Source: Salinibaculum litoreum
GTDB lineage: Archaea > Halobacteriota > Halobacteria > Halobacteriales > Haloarculaceae
Assembly (NCBI GenBank): GCA_009789175.1
Contig: CP046866.1
Coordinates: forward strand, 2,046,001 to 2,110,000
Direction of reading: 5' to 3'
DNA length: 64,000 bases
Part shown: piece after piece, positions 51,735 to 60,985 of the stretch
How the letters are laid out: the number at the start of each line of letters is the position of its first letter
Position numbering within the stretch: the first letter of the stretch is position 1
Notes under the pieces: model-generated
Seen by the model: only the letters and a program-made list of their open reading frames with translations
What the model was told of the DNA's origin: nothing
The model's database searches: none
Translations under genes and position numbers: made by a program

Positions 51735-52433
51735 ATGTGTGGAGTGGACCCGCGGGAAAAATTAGCTCAGGAATTTCCAGATCTCGTCAACCGGTTGAAA
51801 GAGCGTGACGATTGTAGCCCTCTACATGATCCAGACGTGTATAGTATCATGGAGACAACGTACAACCAGTACAGGGAAGATGGAACAAAAGCATATACGG
51901 ACGATGACCTGATGCAGGCAGTCGGTTGGTCTTCTGGAAAAAGTCGGGGTCGTCAGAAGGCGGAGATACTCGCTGAAGAGGGATGGTTTAGCAAGGGAGA
52001 CAGAAACGGTAAAAACCTTTACACCACCAATATTCCCCCAGAAAAACCGTCTAAGAGGTCGACAGTATGGGATGTGAACTGGCTACCAGTAAGTTTGGAT
52101 CGACAGCCGATAGTCAAAGATCCGATACAAGAGAGGCTACCAAGCTATGGGTATGTGCGCAGCCAGATCATCTCGAAGGTTGATCAGGCTAAAAATCTTG
52201 GAAATGTTGTCTCCGCTGCTGAGCCGCCTGTTAATCCTAACGTCGGGCACAAACAACAAGCCGATTATTCGATGAAACTCATCCACATATTCAGTTTTCT
52301 TGGATTTCTTTCGCTCTTGGCTGGCGCAGTCTTCCCTGCCGCTATGGCTACTGCCGGTTTCTTCGCTGGCGTGAGTCTTTTTATGTCTGCTAAATTCCTG
52401 GACGCTATTTCGACTCGTCAGCTATTAGGTTGA
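51735..52433 (+). CDS. Accessory protein with two C-terminal membrane helices
   Basis: A 232-residue protein if started at the ATG at 51735 (MCGVDPREKLAQEFPDLVNR). An in-frame TTG at 51645 would add 30 residues and would be nearly leaderless, so the start is uncertain. The middle 'DDDLMQAVGWSSGKSRGRQK' and 'AEILAEEGWFSKGDRNGKN' looks like a winged helix. The end has two hydrophobic helices (IFSFLGFLSLLAGAVFPAA, GFFAGVSLFMSAKFLDAIS). Composition is more AT-rich than the core genome. Function unknown. Confidence 0.6.
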   Translation: MCGVDPREKLAQEFPDLVNRLKERDDCSPLHDPDVYSIMETTYNQYREDGTKAYTDDDLMQAVGWSSGKSRGRQKAEILAEEGWFSKGDRNGKNLYTTNIPPEKPSKRSTVWDVNWLPVSLDRQPIVKDPIQERLPSYGYVRSQIISKVDQAKNLGNVVSAAEPPVNPNVGHKQQADYSMKLIHIFSFLGFLSLLAGAVFPAAMATAGFFAGVSLFMSAKFLDAISTRQLLG

Positions 52434-52947
52434 GAATCCATTGAGTTCCGCGCTACAGTTATCTGATCCCGACAGCGAATCCGAAACGTTAGTCACCCAC
52501 ATTTCTACTCGGAACGAGAGCTTAGTGGGGGAGGGGAACTGTTGCCAATGATAGGTGTCTGGCTTTCGTATAGATAACGCAAGATCGATATTCGAGATCC
52601 TTCTACATGAGAGACATGGAACGTGAACAACACATATCTGAGGTGTCTCAGCTATCGTGAAGATTCAGTATACGGCCCAGGAGAAGGAGGTACTCGCCGA
52701 CGGTTACGATTTGAGTGGGGGACCGACGGCCCTGGCTGGTGGCACATTAACAAGGAGTGGTAGGTGCCACTGGCGGCCGGGTAGACAGGAGATTGGAGTA
52801 GATCTTCACCTGGGTACGGTAAGTAGTATTGGAACGAACAAAGTATAGGTCCGATGAATCCACACCAATGGTGGCAGAACCGCGTGTGACAGGTGTGGGC
52901 TTATCCTCAAAAAATCGTCCAACCACAGGATTTGTATCCGCTGGCGG
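52434..52947. other. 514-bp region without a clear gene
   Basis: No full gene. A GTG-started 63-codon frame (52657-52848) reads VKIQYTAQEKEVLADGYDLS and then becomes Arg-rich, so it is more likely a remnant than a gene. The sulfate adenylyltransferase promoter must lie at the right end, where CTTATCC precedes a run of A (52900-52914). Confidence 0.4.
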
Positions 52948-54117
52948 GTGATGGGTGGGCAACGAATGCTCTCACCCCACGGAAACGACCTGGTTGACCG
53001 CTGTCTCTCCTCGGACAGGAGCGACCAGGTCCGCGCGGACTTCGACGAGTTCGTCACGGTCACGCTGGACCGGACACTACTTTTCGACTTCGCTAACATC
53101 GCTCGCGGCGTCTACAGCCCGCTCAGGGGCTTCATGTCTCGCAACGACTTCCTCAAAGTCATCAACGACCTTTCGCTCGAAAACGGCGTCACCTGGCCAC
53201 TGCCGGTCGTGCTCGACGTCGATACCGACCTCGCGAATCAGATGGAACCAGGCGACCGCATCGGACTCCGCCGGTCCGACGGCGAACCAGTCGGTGTCAT
53301 GGACGTCGACAGCGTCTACCGCTACAACGAGACCGAAACCTGCGAGCAACTGTTTGGGACCACCGACGACGACCACCCCGGCGTCAGACTGCTCGCCGAC
53401 AAGGAGCCCTTCTTCGTCGGTGGCCCAATCAAGGCATTTTCCGACGCCATCCCCCGCAACGGTTCACACGACATCTCGCCACGGGAGGCACGGGTCCTCT
53501 TCAAGAAGAAGGGCTGGAACTCCATCGTCGGCTTCCAGACCCGCAACGTGCCCCATCGCGCTCACGAGTACCTCCAGAAGTCCGCGCTCGAACACGTCGA
53601 CGGGCTGTTCATCCAGCCGAAAATCGGCGAGAAGAAGCCGGGCGACTACACCAACGACGCCATCATCGAGGGCTACGAGACGCTCGTCGAGGGCTACTAC
53701 TCCACTGAGATGGTCACGCTCTCGATGTTCAAATCGCGGATGTGGTACGCGGGACCGCGTGAGGCTGTCTTCGACTCCATCGTCCGGAAGAACTTCGGTT
53801 GTACCCACTTCATTATCGGCCGCGACCACGCGGGCGTGGGCAACTACTACGGCGACTTCGAGGCCCAGGAACTGTTCGCCGCCGTCGGCGACATCGGCAT
53901 CGAACCGCTGTACTACCACTACGCCTTCTACTGTACGGTCTGTGACGGCATCGTCTCCGAGAAAATCTGCCCTCACGACAGCGAGCACCACATGGAGCCA
54001 AGCGGGACGAAACTTCGCGGGATGCTCGGTGACGGAGACAGTCCCCCGGCAGAACTGATGCGCCCGGAGGTCGCCGAAAGGGTATTGGAACTGGACGGGG
54101 TATTCGTGGAGGAATAA
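52948..54117 (+). CDS. sat: Sulfate adenylyltransferase (ATP sulfurylase)
   Basis: A 389-residue monofunctional Sat, forming APS from sulfate and ATP. Active-site motifs are 'GFQTRNVPHRAHEYLQKSAL' (QxRN plus HRAH, about residue 197) and 'FIIGRDHAGVGNYYGDFEAQ' (GRDH, about 291). A C-terminal zinc-like cluster 'CTVCDGIVSEKICPHDSEHH' is present. The ATG at 52948 is used here; MLSPHGND at 52966 is a good alternative. The stop shares one base with the APS kinase ATG. Confidence 0.93.
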   Translation: MMGGQRMLSPHGNDLVDRCLSSDRSDQVRADFDEFVTVTLDRTLLFDFANIARGVYSPLRGFMSRNDFLKVINDLSLENGVTWPLPVVLDVDTDLANQMEPGDRIGLRRSDGEPVGVMDVDSVYRYNETETCEQLFGTTDDDHPGVRLLADKEPFFVGGPIKAFSDAIPRNGSHDISPREARVLFKKKGWNSIVGFQTRNVPHRAHEYLQKSALEHVDGLFIQPKIGEKKPGDYTNDAIIEGYETLVEGYYSTEMVTLSMFKSRMWYAGPREAVFDSIVRKNFGCTHFIIGRDHAGVGNYYGDFEAQELFAAVGDIGIEPLYYHYAFYCTVCDGIVSEKICPHDSEHHMEPSGTKLRGMLGDGDSPPAELMRPEVAERVLELDGVFVEE

Positions 54118-54737
54118 TGTTCACGCTCTGGTTCATGGGCCGACCGGCCTCCGGGAAGTCGACGCTGGCCAGCCGCGTCGAAGACCAGCTCGTCGACCTC
54201 GAGTATCCAGTCGAGAATCTCGACGGTGACGACATCCGCAAACACCTCCACCCCGACCTGGGCTTTTCGCGGGAGGACCGCCGCACCAACAACCGCCGCA
54301 CTGCCTACATCGCCAAACTGCTCAATCGCAACGACATCCCCGTCATCGTCGGGATGATTACGCCGTTCCGTGACTCCCAAGAGCAGGCCCGAGACATCAT
54401 CGAAGAGGAAGGCGAATTCGTCCTCGTCTACGTCAAGTGTTCCGTCGACACCGCCGCAAAACGGGACCCGAAGGGCCTCTACGAGCAGGCCCGCGACGGC
54501 AACATCGAGAAGTTCACCGGCGTCAACCACCCCTTCCAGGAGCCGCTGAACCCCGACATCGTCGTCGACAGCGAGGACTTCTCCGTCGAGGAGAGCGTCG
54601 GCCACGTGATGACCCGCCTCGACGAGATGGGCGTCTTACAGGAACACTTAGATGAGGGGTATAGCTTCTCGCTCAGCCGTGACGAGGAACAGGAGATTAC
54701 CGACCGACTGCAGGAGCTGGGTTATCTGGACGAGTGA
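54117..54737 (+). CDS. cysC: Adenylylsulfate (APS) kinase
   Basis: A 206-residue APS kinase converting APS to PAPS. Walker A is GRPASGKST (residues 8-16), the APS pocket 'LDGDDIRKHLHPDLGFSRED' is conserved, and 'VKCSVDTAAKRDPKGLYEQA' is the family lid. It follows sat immediately (TAATG overlap), so PAPS is made from sulfate in two steps. PAPS then serves sulfotransferases or assimilation. Confidence 0.92.
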   Translation: MFTLWFMGRPASGKSTLASRVEDQLVDLEYPVENLDGDDIRKHLHPDLGFSREDRRTNNRRTAYIAKLLNRNDIPVIVGMITPFRDSQEQARDIIEEEGEFVLVYVKCSVDTAAKRDPKGLYEQARDGNIEKFTGVNHPFQEPLNPDIVVDSEDFSVEESVGHVMTRLDEMGVLQEHLDEGYSFSLSRDEEQEITDRLQELGYLDE

Positions 54738-54779
54738 GTGCGACGCCCGTTCCGACTCTCGGTCACGCGCCCGAGTCGG

Positions 54780-55658
54780 TCACGCGCTCGGGAGCGGGCG
54801 ACGGGCACCAGCGCGCTCCCGGAGTTTTTCGAGATGGTCGGCACCCAGTCGGACCTCACCGATTCGGAACTTCCCCGAATCGGGACCATGACAGTCCGAG
54901 CCGCCGGTGTGTAGCAGGTCGTACTCGGTGGCGATGGTAGCCGCGTCTGTCGAGTCAATATCTGCGTAACTGTCGCTGGAGACGGCCCCGTATGGATACG
55001 GAACCTCGATGGCGTCCAGCCCTGCCTCGACGAGTGTCGAGACAATCGATTCGATATCGGCGGTCCTGATGCGGCCGGGATGGGCCAGCGAGACGACGCC
55101 CCCAGCACCCCGAATCGCCTCAATGATCTCGGCGGCAGACACTCGTTCCATCGGGACGAATGCCGTACCGTCGGCACCGAGGTATTCGTCGAAGGCCTCG
55201 CCGACAGAATCGACGACGCCCTCGTCGACGAGGACACCCGCGATGTGTGGTCGTCCGAGAATACCGTCGGCCGTTGCTCGCACGTCCTCGTAGGACCGCT
55301 TCAGTCCAGCCAGGTCCCGGAGACATTCGACAAGTCGGCGGTTCCGGTCGCGGCGGTACTCCCGGACCTGCTCGAGGACTGCGTTCAAACGCTCATCAGT
55401 CGGGTCGACGTAGTACCCCAGGAGTTCGACTTTCGTGTCCTTGACGCCCGCCCGCACCTCGACGCCGGTGACGAGTTCGATGTCACTGTGGACGCTGAAA
55501 CGGCCGTCGAGGTCCGTCGAAATCGTGTCGTGGTCCGTAACGGCGATGGCGCTAAGGCCACGCTCCTGGGCCTGGTCGACGCGATCCGCAACCGAACAGG
55601 TCCCGTCAGAAGCAGTGGTGTGCATATGCAGATCAGCAACACCCTCAACAAGACTCAT
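54780..55658 (-). CDS. PHP-domain phosphoesterase (candidate PAP phosphatase)
   Basis: A 292-residue PHP metal-dependent phosphoesterase. Metal ligands appear as 'VADLHMHTTASDG' (His11, His13), 'VTDHDTI', 'VTGVEVRA', 'GRPHIAGVLVDEGV', 'VVSLAHPGR' and 'GGSDCHGPDSG'. Some members are 3',5'-nucleoside bisphosphate phosphatases that degrade PAP. Position opposite sat-cysC makes that role attractive here, but it is inferred. Confidence 0.85.
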   Translation of the reverse strand: MSLVEGVADLHMHTTASDGTCSVADRVDQAQERGLSAIAVTDHDTISTDLDGRFSVHSDIELVTGVEVRAGVKDTKVELLGYYVDPTDERLNAVLEQVREYRRDRNRRLVECLRDLAGLKRSYEDVRATADGILGRPHIAGVLVDEGVVDSVGEAFDEYLGADGTAFVPMERVSAAEIIEAIRGAGGVVSLAHPGRIRTADIESIVSTLVEAGLDAIEVPYPYGAVSSDSYADIDSTDAATIATEYDLLHTGGSDCHGPDSGKFRIGEVRLGADHLEKLRERAGARRPLPSA

Positions 55659-55801
55659 ACCAGAACTTCCTCATCTAGCGAGCAAGAGCGCACTGATTTG
55701 GATATGTTTCAGAATTCATACACACAACCTAATGCACTTTGAGAGATACGGAGTTTTTGCTTTCGACGGGATTATCACGGCGTCTCGGGATACGTATTGG
55801 T

Positions 55802-57607
55802 ATGCCGGACGAAAATACGGACCTGACGCGGCGCGAGCAGGCACGAACCGTCTATCGCGCCGCGCAGTTTCGCCCGGGCCTTGCGGCCGGGATTATTCTC
55901 TGTAGTCTGGTCGCTGCCGCACTCGAGGGGCTTGGACTGACCTTTCTGCTCCCGATTCTGGAACTGGCACAGAACCCGGAGGCCGCCCAGGATGCAGGTG
56001 GCGAACTCGGCATCTTCGTGTCCGCGTTCGAGTTCTTGCAGATTCCGTTCGAACTGGAGTCCGTAATGTTGGTCGTCGGGGCCGTCTTCGTCGTGCGATA
56101 CACGTCGAGTTTTCTGGTCGGGTGGCTACGGGCACTGCTGGGACAGGACTATACGCGGTATCTACAGAAGGAAGCCTACAGCAAGGCGCTCAACGCGGAA
56201 GTGGCGTACTTCGACGAGCAGGGTTCCGACGACATTTTGAACACGATCGTGACCGAGGCCAGCCAAGGCTCGACTGTGGTGACTCAGGTCACGAAGCTCT
56301 TAGAACAGGGGATGTTAGCGGGGATGTACCTCGCAATTGCAGTCTACGTTTCCCCTGTGTTGACACTGTTAGCGGCAGTATTGCTCGGTGGCCTGACCCT
56401 CGTACTGCGGTGGGTCGTCGAATCCGGATCGACAGTCGGAAATCGCGTTGCCGAGGCGAACCGTCGTATCCAGAAGAGTGCCCAGGCGGGAATGCAGGGG
56501 ATTCGTGACGTGAAGCTGTTCGGGATGGTCCCGGAGCTGTACGATACGTTTGAGGAGTCCGTGGACCAGAGGAAAGCCTCCCAAGTGAAATTGCGGCGGA
56601 ACGAGACGGCGATGAACAAGTTCTACGATCTGGCCACAGTGCTGACGCTTTTGTTTCTCATCTACTGGGGCCTCGTCTTCTCGGGGCTGTCGCTGGCTGC
56701 ACTCGGTGTGTTCCTGTTTGCGATGTTTCGGCTGGCTCCACGGGCGAGCACGCTCAATAGTTACTTCTACAAACTGGAAGGAAAGATCCCTCACCTCTAT
56801 CGAACACAGCAGTTTCTGGGTGAACTCGACAACAGGCAAGAGCCAGAGAGTGACAATAAACCAGTGCCAGACGACATCGGCGAAGTGACCTTCCAGAACG
56901 TGTCGTTTGCGTATAGCACCGGCGAAGTCATCTTCGAGGATCTGTCCTTCACAATTGGAGGTGATGATTTCGCAGCGTTCGTCGGCCCGTCCGGGGCGGG
57001 AAAATCCACGATCGCGGCACTGTTAAGTCGCATGTACGAGCCTGATGGCGGAGAAATCCGTGCCGATGGCACGCCAATCAGGGAGTTTGACATCGACGAG
57101 TGGCGGGAACAAGTGTCCGTGGTGCGGCAGCATCCGTTCATCTTCAACGAAACGCTACGACGCAACGTGACGATTGCGAACCGGGGGGCGAGTCACGAGG
57201 AAGTCGAGCGTGTCTGTGAGATTGCACAGGTGACGGAGTTTCTGGACGAGCTGCCCGAGGGCTACGATACGAAACTCGGTGAGGAGGGCGTCCGGCTGTC
57301 AGGGGGGCAAAAACAGCGGGTCGCACTGGCACGGGCGCTGTTGAAAGACGCCGAACTGTTGGTACTCGACGAGGCGACCAGCGATCTGGACGCCAATATC
57401 GAAGAGACGGTTCAACAGGCCATCGAAGCGATGGACCGTGATTACGCGATGCTGGTGATTGCCCATCGGTTGTCGACTGTGATTAATGCTGACTGTATCT
57501 ATGCCGTTGAAGATGGAGAGATTGTTGAGTCGGGCACCCACGACGAACTGATATCGAGTGGTGGGACGTACTCGGAGCTGTACGAGACGCAGGCGCAGAG
57601 TGTGTAA
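55802..57607 (+). CDS. ABC exporter (transmembrane-ATPase fusion, MsbA/PglK-like)
   Basis: A 601-residue half-transporter from the ATG at 55802 (MPDENTDLTRREQARTVYRA). It has an N-terminal six-helix domain and a C-terminal ATPase with Walker A GPSGAGKST, signature LSGGQKQR, Walker B LLVLDEATSDLD and H-loop IAHRLSTV. The fold group includes lipid and lipid-linked oligosaccharide flippases. Its place beside PAPS and glycan genes makes a flippase likely. Composition is slightly more AT-rich than sat and cysC. Confidence 0.88.
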   Translation: MPDENTDLTRREQARTVYRAAQFRPGLAAGIILCSLVAAALEGLGLTFLLPILELAQNPEAAQDAGGELGIFVSAFEFLQIPFELESVMLVVGAVFVVRYTSSFLVGWLRALLGQDYTRYLQKEAYSKALNAEVAYFDEQGSDDILNTIVTEASQGSTVVTQVTKLLEQGMLAGMYLAIAVYVSPVLTLLAAVLLGGLTLVLRWVVESGSTVGNRVAEANRRIQKSAQAGMQGIRDVKLFGMVPELYDTFEESVDQRKASQVKLRRNETAMNKFYDLATVLTLLFLIYWGLVFSGLSLAALGVFLFAMFRLAPRASTLNSYFYKLEGKIPHLYRTQQFLGELDNRQEPESDNKPVPDDIGEVTFQNVSFAYSTGEVIFEDLSFTIGGDDFAAFVGPSGAGKSTIAALLSRMYEPDGGEIRADGTPIREFDIDEWREQVSVVRQHPFIFNETLRRNVTIANRGASHEEVERVCEIAQVTEFLDELPEGYDTKLGEEGVRLSGGQKQRVALARALLKDAELLVLDEATSDLDANIEETVQQAIEAMDRDYAMLVIAHRLSTVINADCIYAVEDGEIVESGTHDELISSGGTYSELYETQAQSV

Positions 57608-57785
57608 TCCATCCACGTAGCGAGACGTTGTTCGAGAACAAAGATACTCCCAGAGATACGGTTCCTCGATAGGCGAAAGTCTCAATATCGTGCTCAAACA
57701 TTGAAGAGACTGTTCCGTTGAATCCAATGACAGCAGCAGGATAGCGTCGCTCTGAAGACGGAAGCAAAGCGGAGAGGGTGAATGT

Positions 57786-58315
57786 GCCTGAAGTCCTCTT
57801 CCGCTTCGTTAAACAAGCCGCATCACTCGCTCAAAAGCGCTGTACTGCCACCCCACGGCGGTGGTAAGCGACCTGGCTGGCAACGGTTTTGACATCTGGA
57901 AGCATCTGACGTTACATCTCCTGCGGATTCACATGGGTGCCACCTGCCGCGAAATCGTCGGCTGGGCCAGCGAGATAGATCGAATGCGCACCGTTTTGCA
58001 GTTGGCCCGCACCGCGTTCCCAGCACCCTCAACGCTGTGGCAGTCGTTTGAGCGGGCACCGACCCGTATCTGGCGCCAACTGTTTGACCGGTCGGCGGCC
58101 AGGTGCGACCCCAGCGACTCTGGCGCAGTGGATGCCACGTTTTTCGACCGCCAGGCGGCATCCAGCCACTACATAGGCCAGCGGATCGCCACATACGGAC
58201 GCTGAAAACGACGGTTCTGGTCGATACAAACTCGTGTGTTGTCCTTGACCTGCCTTATTCGGCACACTGGGCCGACGACACACAGGTAGGGCCATCGGTG
58301 GCGCTGCACTTTTGA
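57786..58315 (+). pseudogene. IS5-family transposase remnant, frameshifted and truncated
   Basis: The pieces run VLFRFVKQAASLAQKRCTAT (57790s), then in other frames 'VSDLAGNGFDIWKHLTLHLL' and 'VDATFFDRQAASSHYIGQRI' (DDE region start: DATFFDR). After another frame change it reads 'LKTTVLVDTNSCVVLDLPYS' and 'ADDTQVG'. This is the N-terminal half of a haloarchaeal IS5-type transposase; the C-terminal catalytic Glu part is missing. It marks the boundary with the low-GC region. Confidence 0.75.
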
Positions 58316-58441
58316 CGAGCGAGAATAGTTCCTCTGTGAGGCAGGTAGTGATGTTCATTCCAAACGCCGCTGACCCGCCTCAATTCCTTTGGTTTACCGA
58401 CCTACTGCCGCGAGGTCTAGTGGTTCAATGGATCAATCTAT

Positions 58442-60172
58442 TCACTCTCCTTTCAATTTCCACGATTCTGCACGCTCGTATTTATCCTTCAAACTTACCC
58501 CCATGTAATCCTCAACTCTGACATCAGGTGCATATGTTTCAAGAAATTCATTCAGTAATTTAGTTGCGATGAGATATGAGACGACGCCGCGGGACTTCGA
58601 GGGGTTATTGTAGAGTTGAAATGGAATTAGGCTTGAGAAGTGCATGGCCTCGTTGAAATGGACTCGCATCATCGTCTCATGAGCGGACTTAGAAGTGAAT
58701 TGCGTAAAGAGATCTTCCAGTTCTGACTGTATCTGGTGATACTCGCGTAATACCTCTTTTTGTGTAAAGTCAACAGATGCAGTTAATTTGTCTCCAGATA
58801 GCTCGTAATCAAGTTTGAAGTTCTGAGTATCGATGAAGTCATATAGACCGTTGACTGAATGAGAAATTTTCCCCAAGTCGTAGTACGGGTCACAGGCATC
58901 GTATCCCCGAGGATCAACCAATATGAAATCTTTAATCTGGTCGCTTACCAAGATATTCTGGAAGTGCATATCGAAATGTCCGAAAGAGCTGAGTTCTTTC
59001 GGTGTTACCCCTTGGCAGATCTCTTCATTGTCCTCGATACACGAAATGAGGGGTGGGATATTGACGTATTCTCGACCGTTGAACTCAATCGAATCGCACC
59101 TCAGGAAATCAGAAAATATCTCTGCATCCCTCTCTGCACGATACAACCGGTACCAGACTCTATTGAAGTGTATCCGCTCAAGGTATTTCTCGTCGGGCGG
59201 CGTCATTTCGTGATTGTACATATTGTTGAAAGAGAAGTGCAATAGAGCATTTAATTGCTTCAACGCATCCTGATGGTTGAACACTCCATTAAACAAAAGG
59301 TCGCGAAGGGAGGGGCGATCACAGAATTCCTGCTCGAGCCAGACCCTATCTTCACCGATGTAGTAGTCTTTCATCCGTGGGAAATGCTTCGCCACACTCT
59401 CGGGAAGATGCCGGTAAAATTCGATTTCGTCTTCTAACTTCGCGAGTCCTCTCCCCTGGACTTCCTTTCTGAAATACACGGGCTTCTTTATAATTGCGTA
59501 TGAGCTCCCCGTTATTGACTTGGTTTTTTGGCTGGAGCCGCCAGGAATGCTACTTTCATCGACATATATGTCGAAATCAGAGGAGAGATCACCAATAATA
59601 TCGACTATGCTACGATTGGTATCAGTCTGAGTAAATATTTCTCGAAGGATCGTACTGGCCAGCACCGGGTTGACTTTTGCGATGCCTGAATAGAGATACC
59701 ACGGGTAATCGTCTCTGGGTACCGTACTGCCAGCAGCTGAAACAACAGATTTTGAGGTCTTGATGCGTTCTTGACCAGCCGAGATACTTTTAGCGGGATC
59801 TACGACTAGTTCGTTCTGATACGGCGAATTAGAAAGCCGTCTAAGCTGTTTCGGATTAATAATTACGTCCCCATTGATGAGAAGGATACTTTCATCATCT
59901 TGCTCAGTAGATTTATCCAACGCACCTAATAAATGACTTATTTGACCTAATTCAGTAATGATAGTACTGTCGGTACTTCGCTCCTCTAGATCGGAAATAT
60001 AGTCGACCTTCCTCTCTAAATCATTAATGGTGATATATATATCCTCTATGCCAGCACTCTTCAGTTTTCGGTGTTGTTGCTCGATGAGAGTTTCGTTCTC
60101 AACTTGGAGCAAACAATGAGGTGTATCGCCAGGAAGAGTTGGACTACCGCCAGCTATAATGAGAGCCTTCAT
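58442..60172 (-). CDS. Nucleotidyltransferase-kinase fusion
   Basis: A 576-residue protein. The N-terminal ~230 residues are a sugar-nucleotidyltransferase fold ('MKALIIAGGSPTLPGDTPHC', 'DDESILLINGDVIINPKQLR'), but the usual GxGxR and PK residues are replaced (GGSPTL; PHCLL). The C-terminal part is an aminoglycoside/choline-kinase-like fold with 'FGHFDMHFQNILVSDQIKDF' (HxDxxxxN) and 'LVDPRGYDACDPYYDLGKIS' (metal Asp). Such pairs activate small groups for surface polysaccharides. Composition is strongly AT-rich, unlike the core. Confidence 0.8.
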   Translation of the reverse strand: MKALIIAGGSPTLPGDTPHCLLQVENETLIEQQHRKLKSAGIEDIYITINDLERKVDYISDLEERSTDSTIITELGQISHLLGALDKSTEQDDESILLINGDVIINPKQLRRLSNSPYQNELVVDPAKSISAGQERIKTSKSVVSAAGSTVPRDDYPWYLYSGIAKVNPVLASTILREIFTQTDTNRSIVDIIGDLSSDFDIYVDESSIPGGSSQKTKSITGSSYAIIKKPVYFRKEVQGRGLAKLEDEIEFYRHLPESVAKHFPRMKDYYIGEDRVWLEQEFCDRPSLRDLLFNGVFNHQDALKQLNALLHFSFNNMYNHEMTPPDEKYLERIHFNRVWYRLYRAERDAEIFSDFLRCDSIEFNGREYVNIPPLISCIEDNEEICQGVTPKELSSFGHFDMHFQNILVSDQIKDFILVDPRGYDACDPYYDLGKISHSVNGLYDFIDTQNFKLDYELSGDKLTASVDFTQKEVLREYHQIQSELEDLFTQFTSKSAHETMMRVHFNEAMHFSSLIPFQLYNNPSKSRGVVSYLIATKLLNEFLETYAPDVRVEDYMGVSLKDKYERAESWKLKGE

Positions 60173-60985
60173 AACTTGCTGAATCCGCTGACAACGTATT
60201 AGCGTTGTGCTCTATTACATTCTGCCCTCGTAAAACGGCGAACAATATGAGATACGGATCAACGACTCGGTATTTTCTGTATATTAACCTCGAGACACTA
60301 TAGTTGAGGAATTATTATATTTATACCATGATAACTCAGCGCAGTTCACCTGGCCCACTCAGTTCTGAATCGTAGCATCTGTGCCGTCAGGAATTACTAT
60401 CAGGGGTTTCGTATTCACATTAGATATATCTGTGTCGTCGTCGGAGAACTCACAGCGAAGCGCTACATTCGAGGTGGTGGATTTGTATCGACCTCACAGA
60501 ATTGCCGACCATTTTGGCGTTCATCCGGTATCCCTGAGCAAACGCTTCATTCCAGTGCGATGGTTTCAGCCAGCAGGTGCTGAGCGTATTATCACCCCGG
60601 ATTAGCGAGTTGTTTCTGACTGTCGATAGTGTGAGCCATGCTGTGAGGTGAGCGGGTTGACACTGAGCGCTTAGAACTCGTGCTTTATACTATCCGTAGA
60701 AGTCTCGGTCACCGTTCGATAGCAGGCCGTCCGAGTTCTGGGGAATGACCCTAGCCAGGCGCCGACACTCCCCAGCGAGGGCTGACAGCGACAGCCGTCT
60801 ATAGGAATCGATTTTTGAGGTTAGCCGCTTCACCCGAGTTTTCACAAAGTAACCCGCTCTTCATTGAGACACTGAGTTGTTGTAGGATGCTTAACCATCC
60901 AGTCCAGTCAAGCGTGTCGGGTGGGTCAAAACCGTCAAAATCCCCAACCCACAGATTAATTTTCCATCGATTCCCATCCCTAAGC
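60173..60985. other. 813-bp region between divergent glycan genes
   Basis: No intact gene. The first ~160 bases are AT-rich and must carry the promoter for the fusion gene. The rest holds short frames of poor composition on both strands. A possible transposase tail lies at 60799-60935. The last 60 bases lead into the aldolase start. Confidence 0.4.
60799..60935 (-). pseudogene. Possible transposase C-terminal remnant
   Basis: On the minus strand, 'DTLDWTGWLSILQQLSVSMK' then 'SGLLCENSGEAANLKNRFL' ends at a stop. The helix-like, Ser/Gly tail reminds me of insertion-sequence transposase ends, but I cannot name the family. Confidence 0.25.

Noticed and set aside
60381-60605. 74-codon plus-strand frame
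   Set aside because: No family features, poor start context, and located between promoters.
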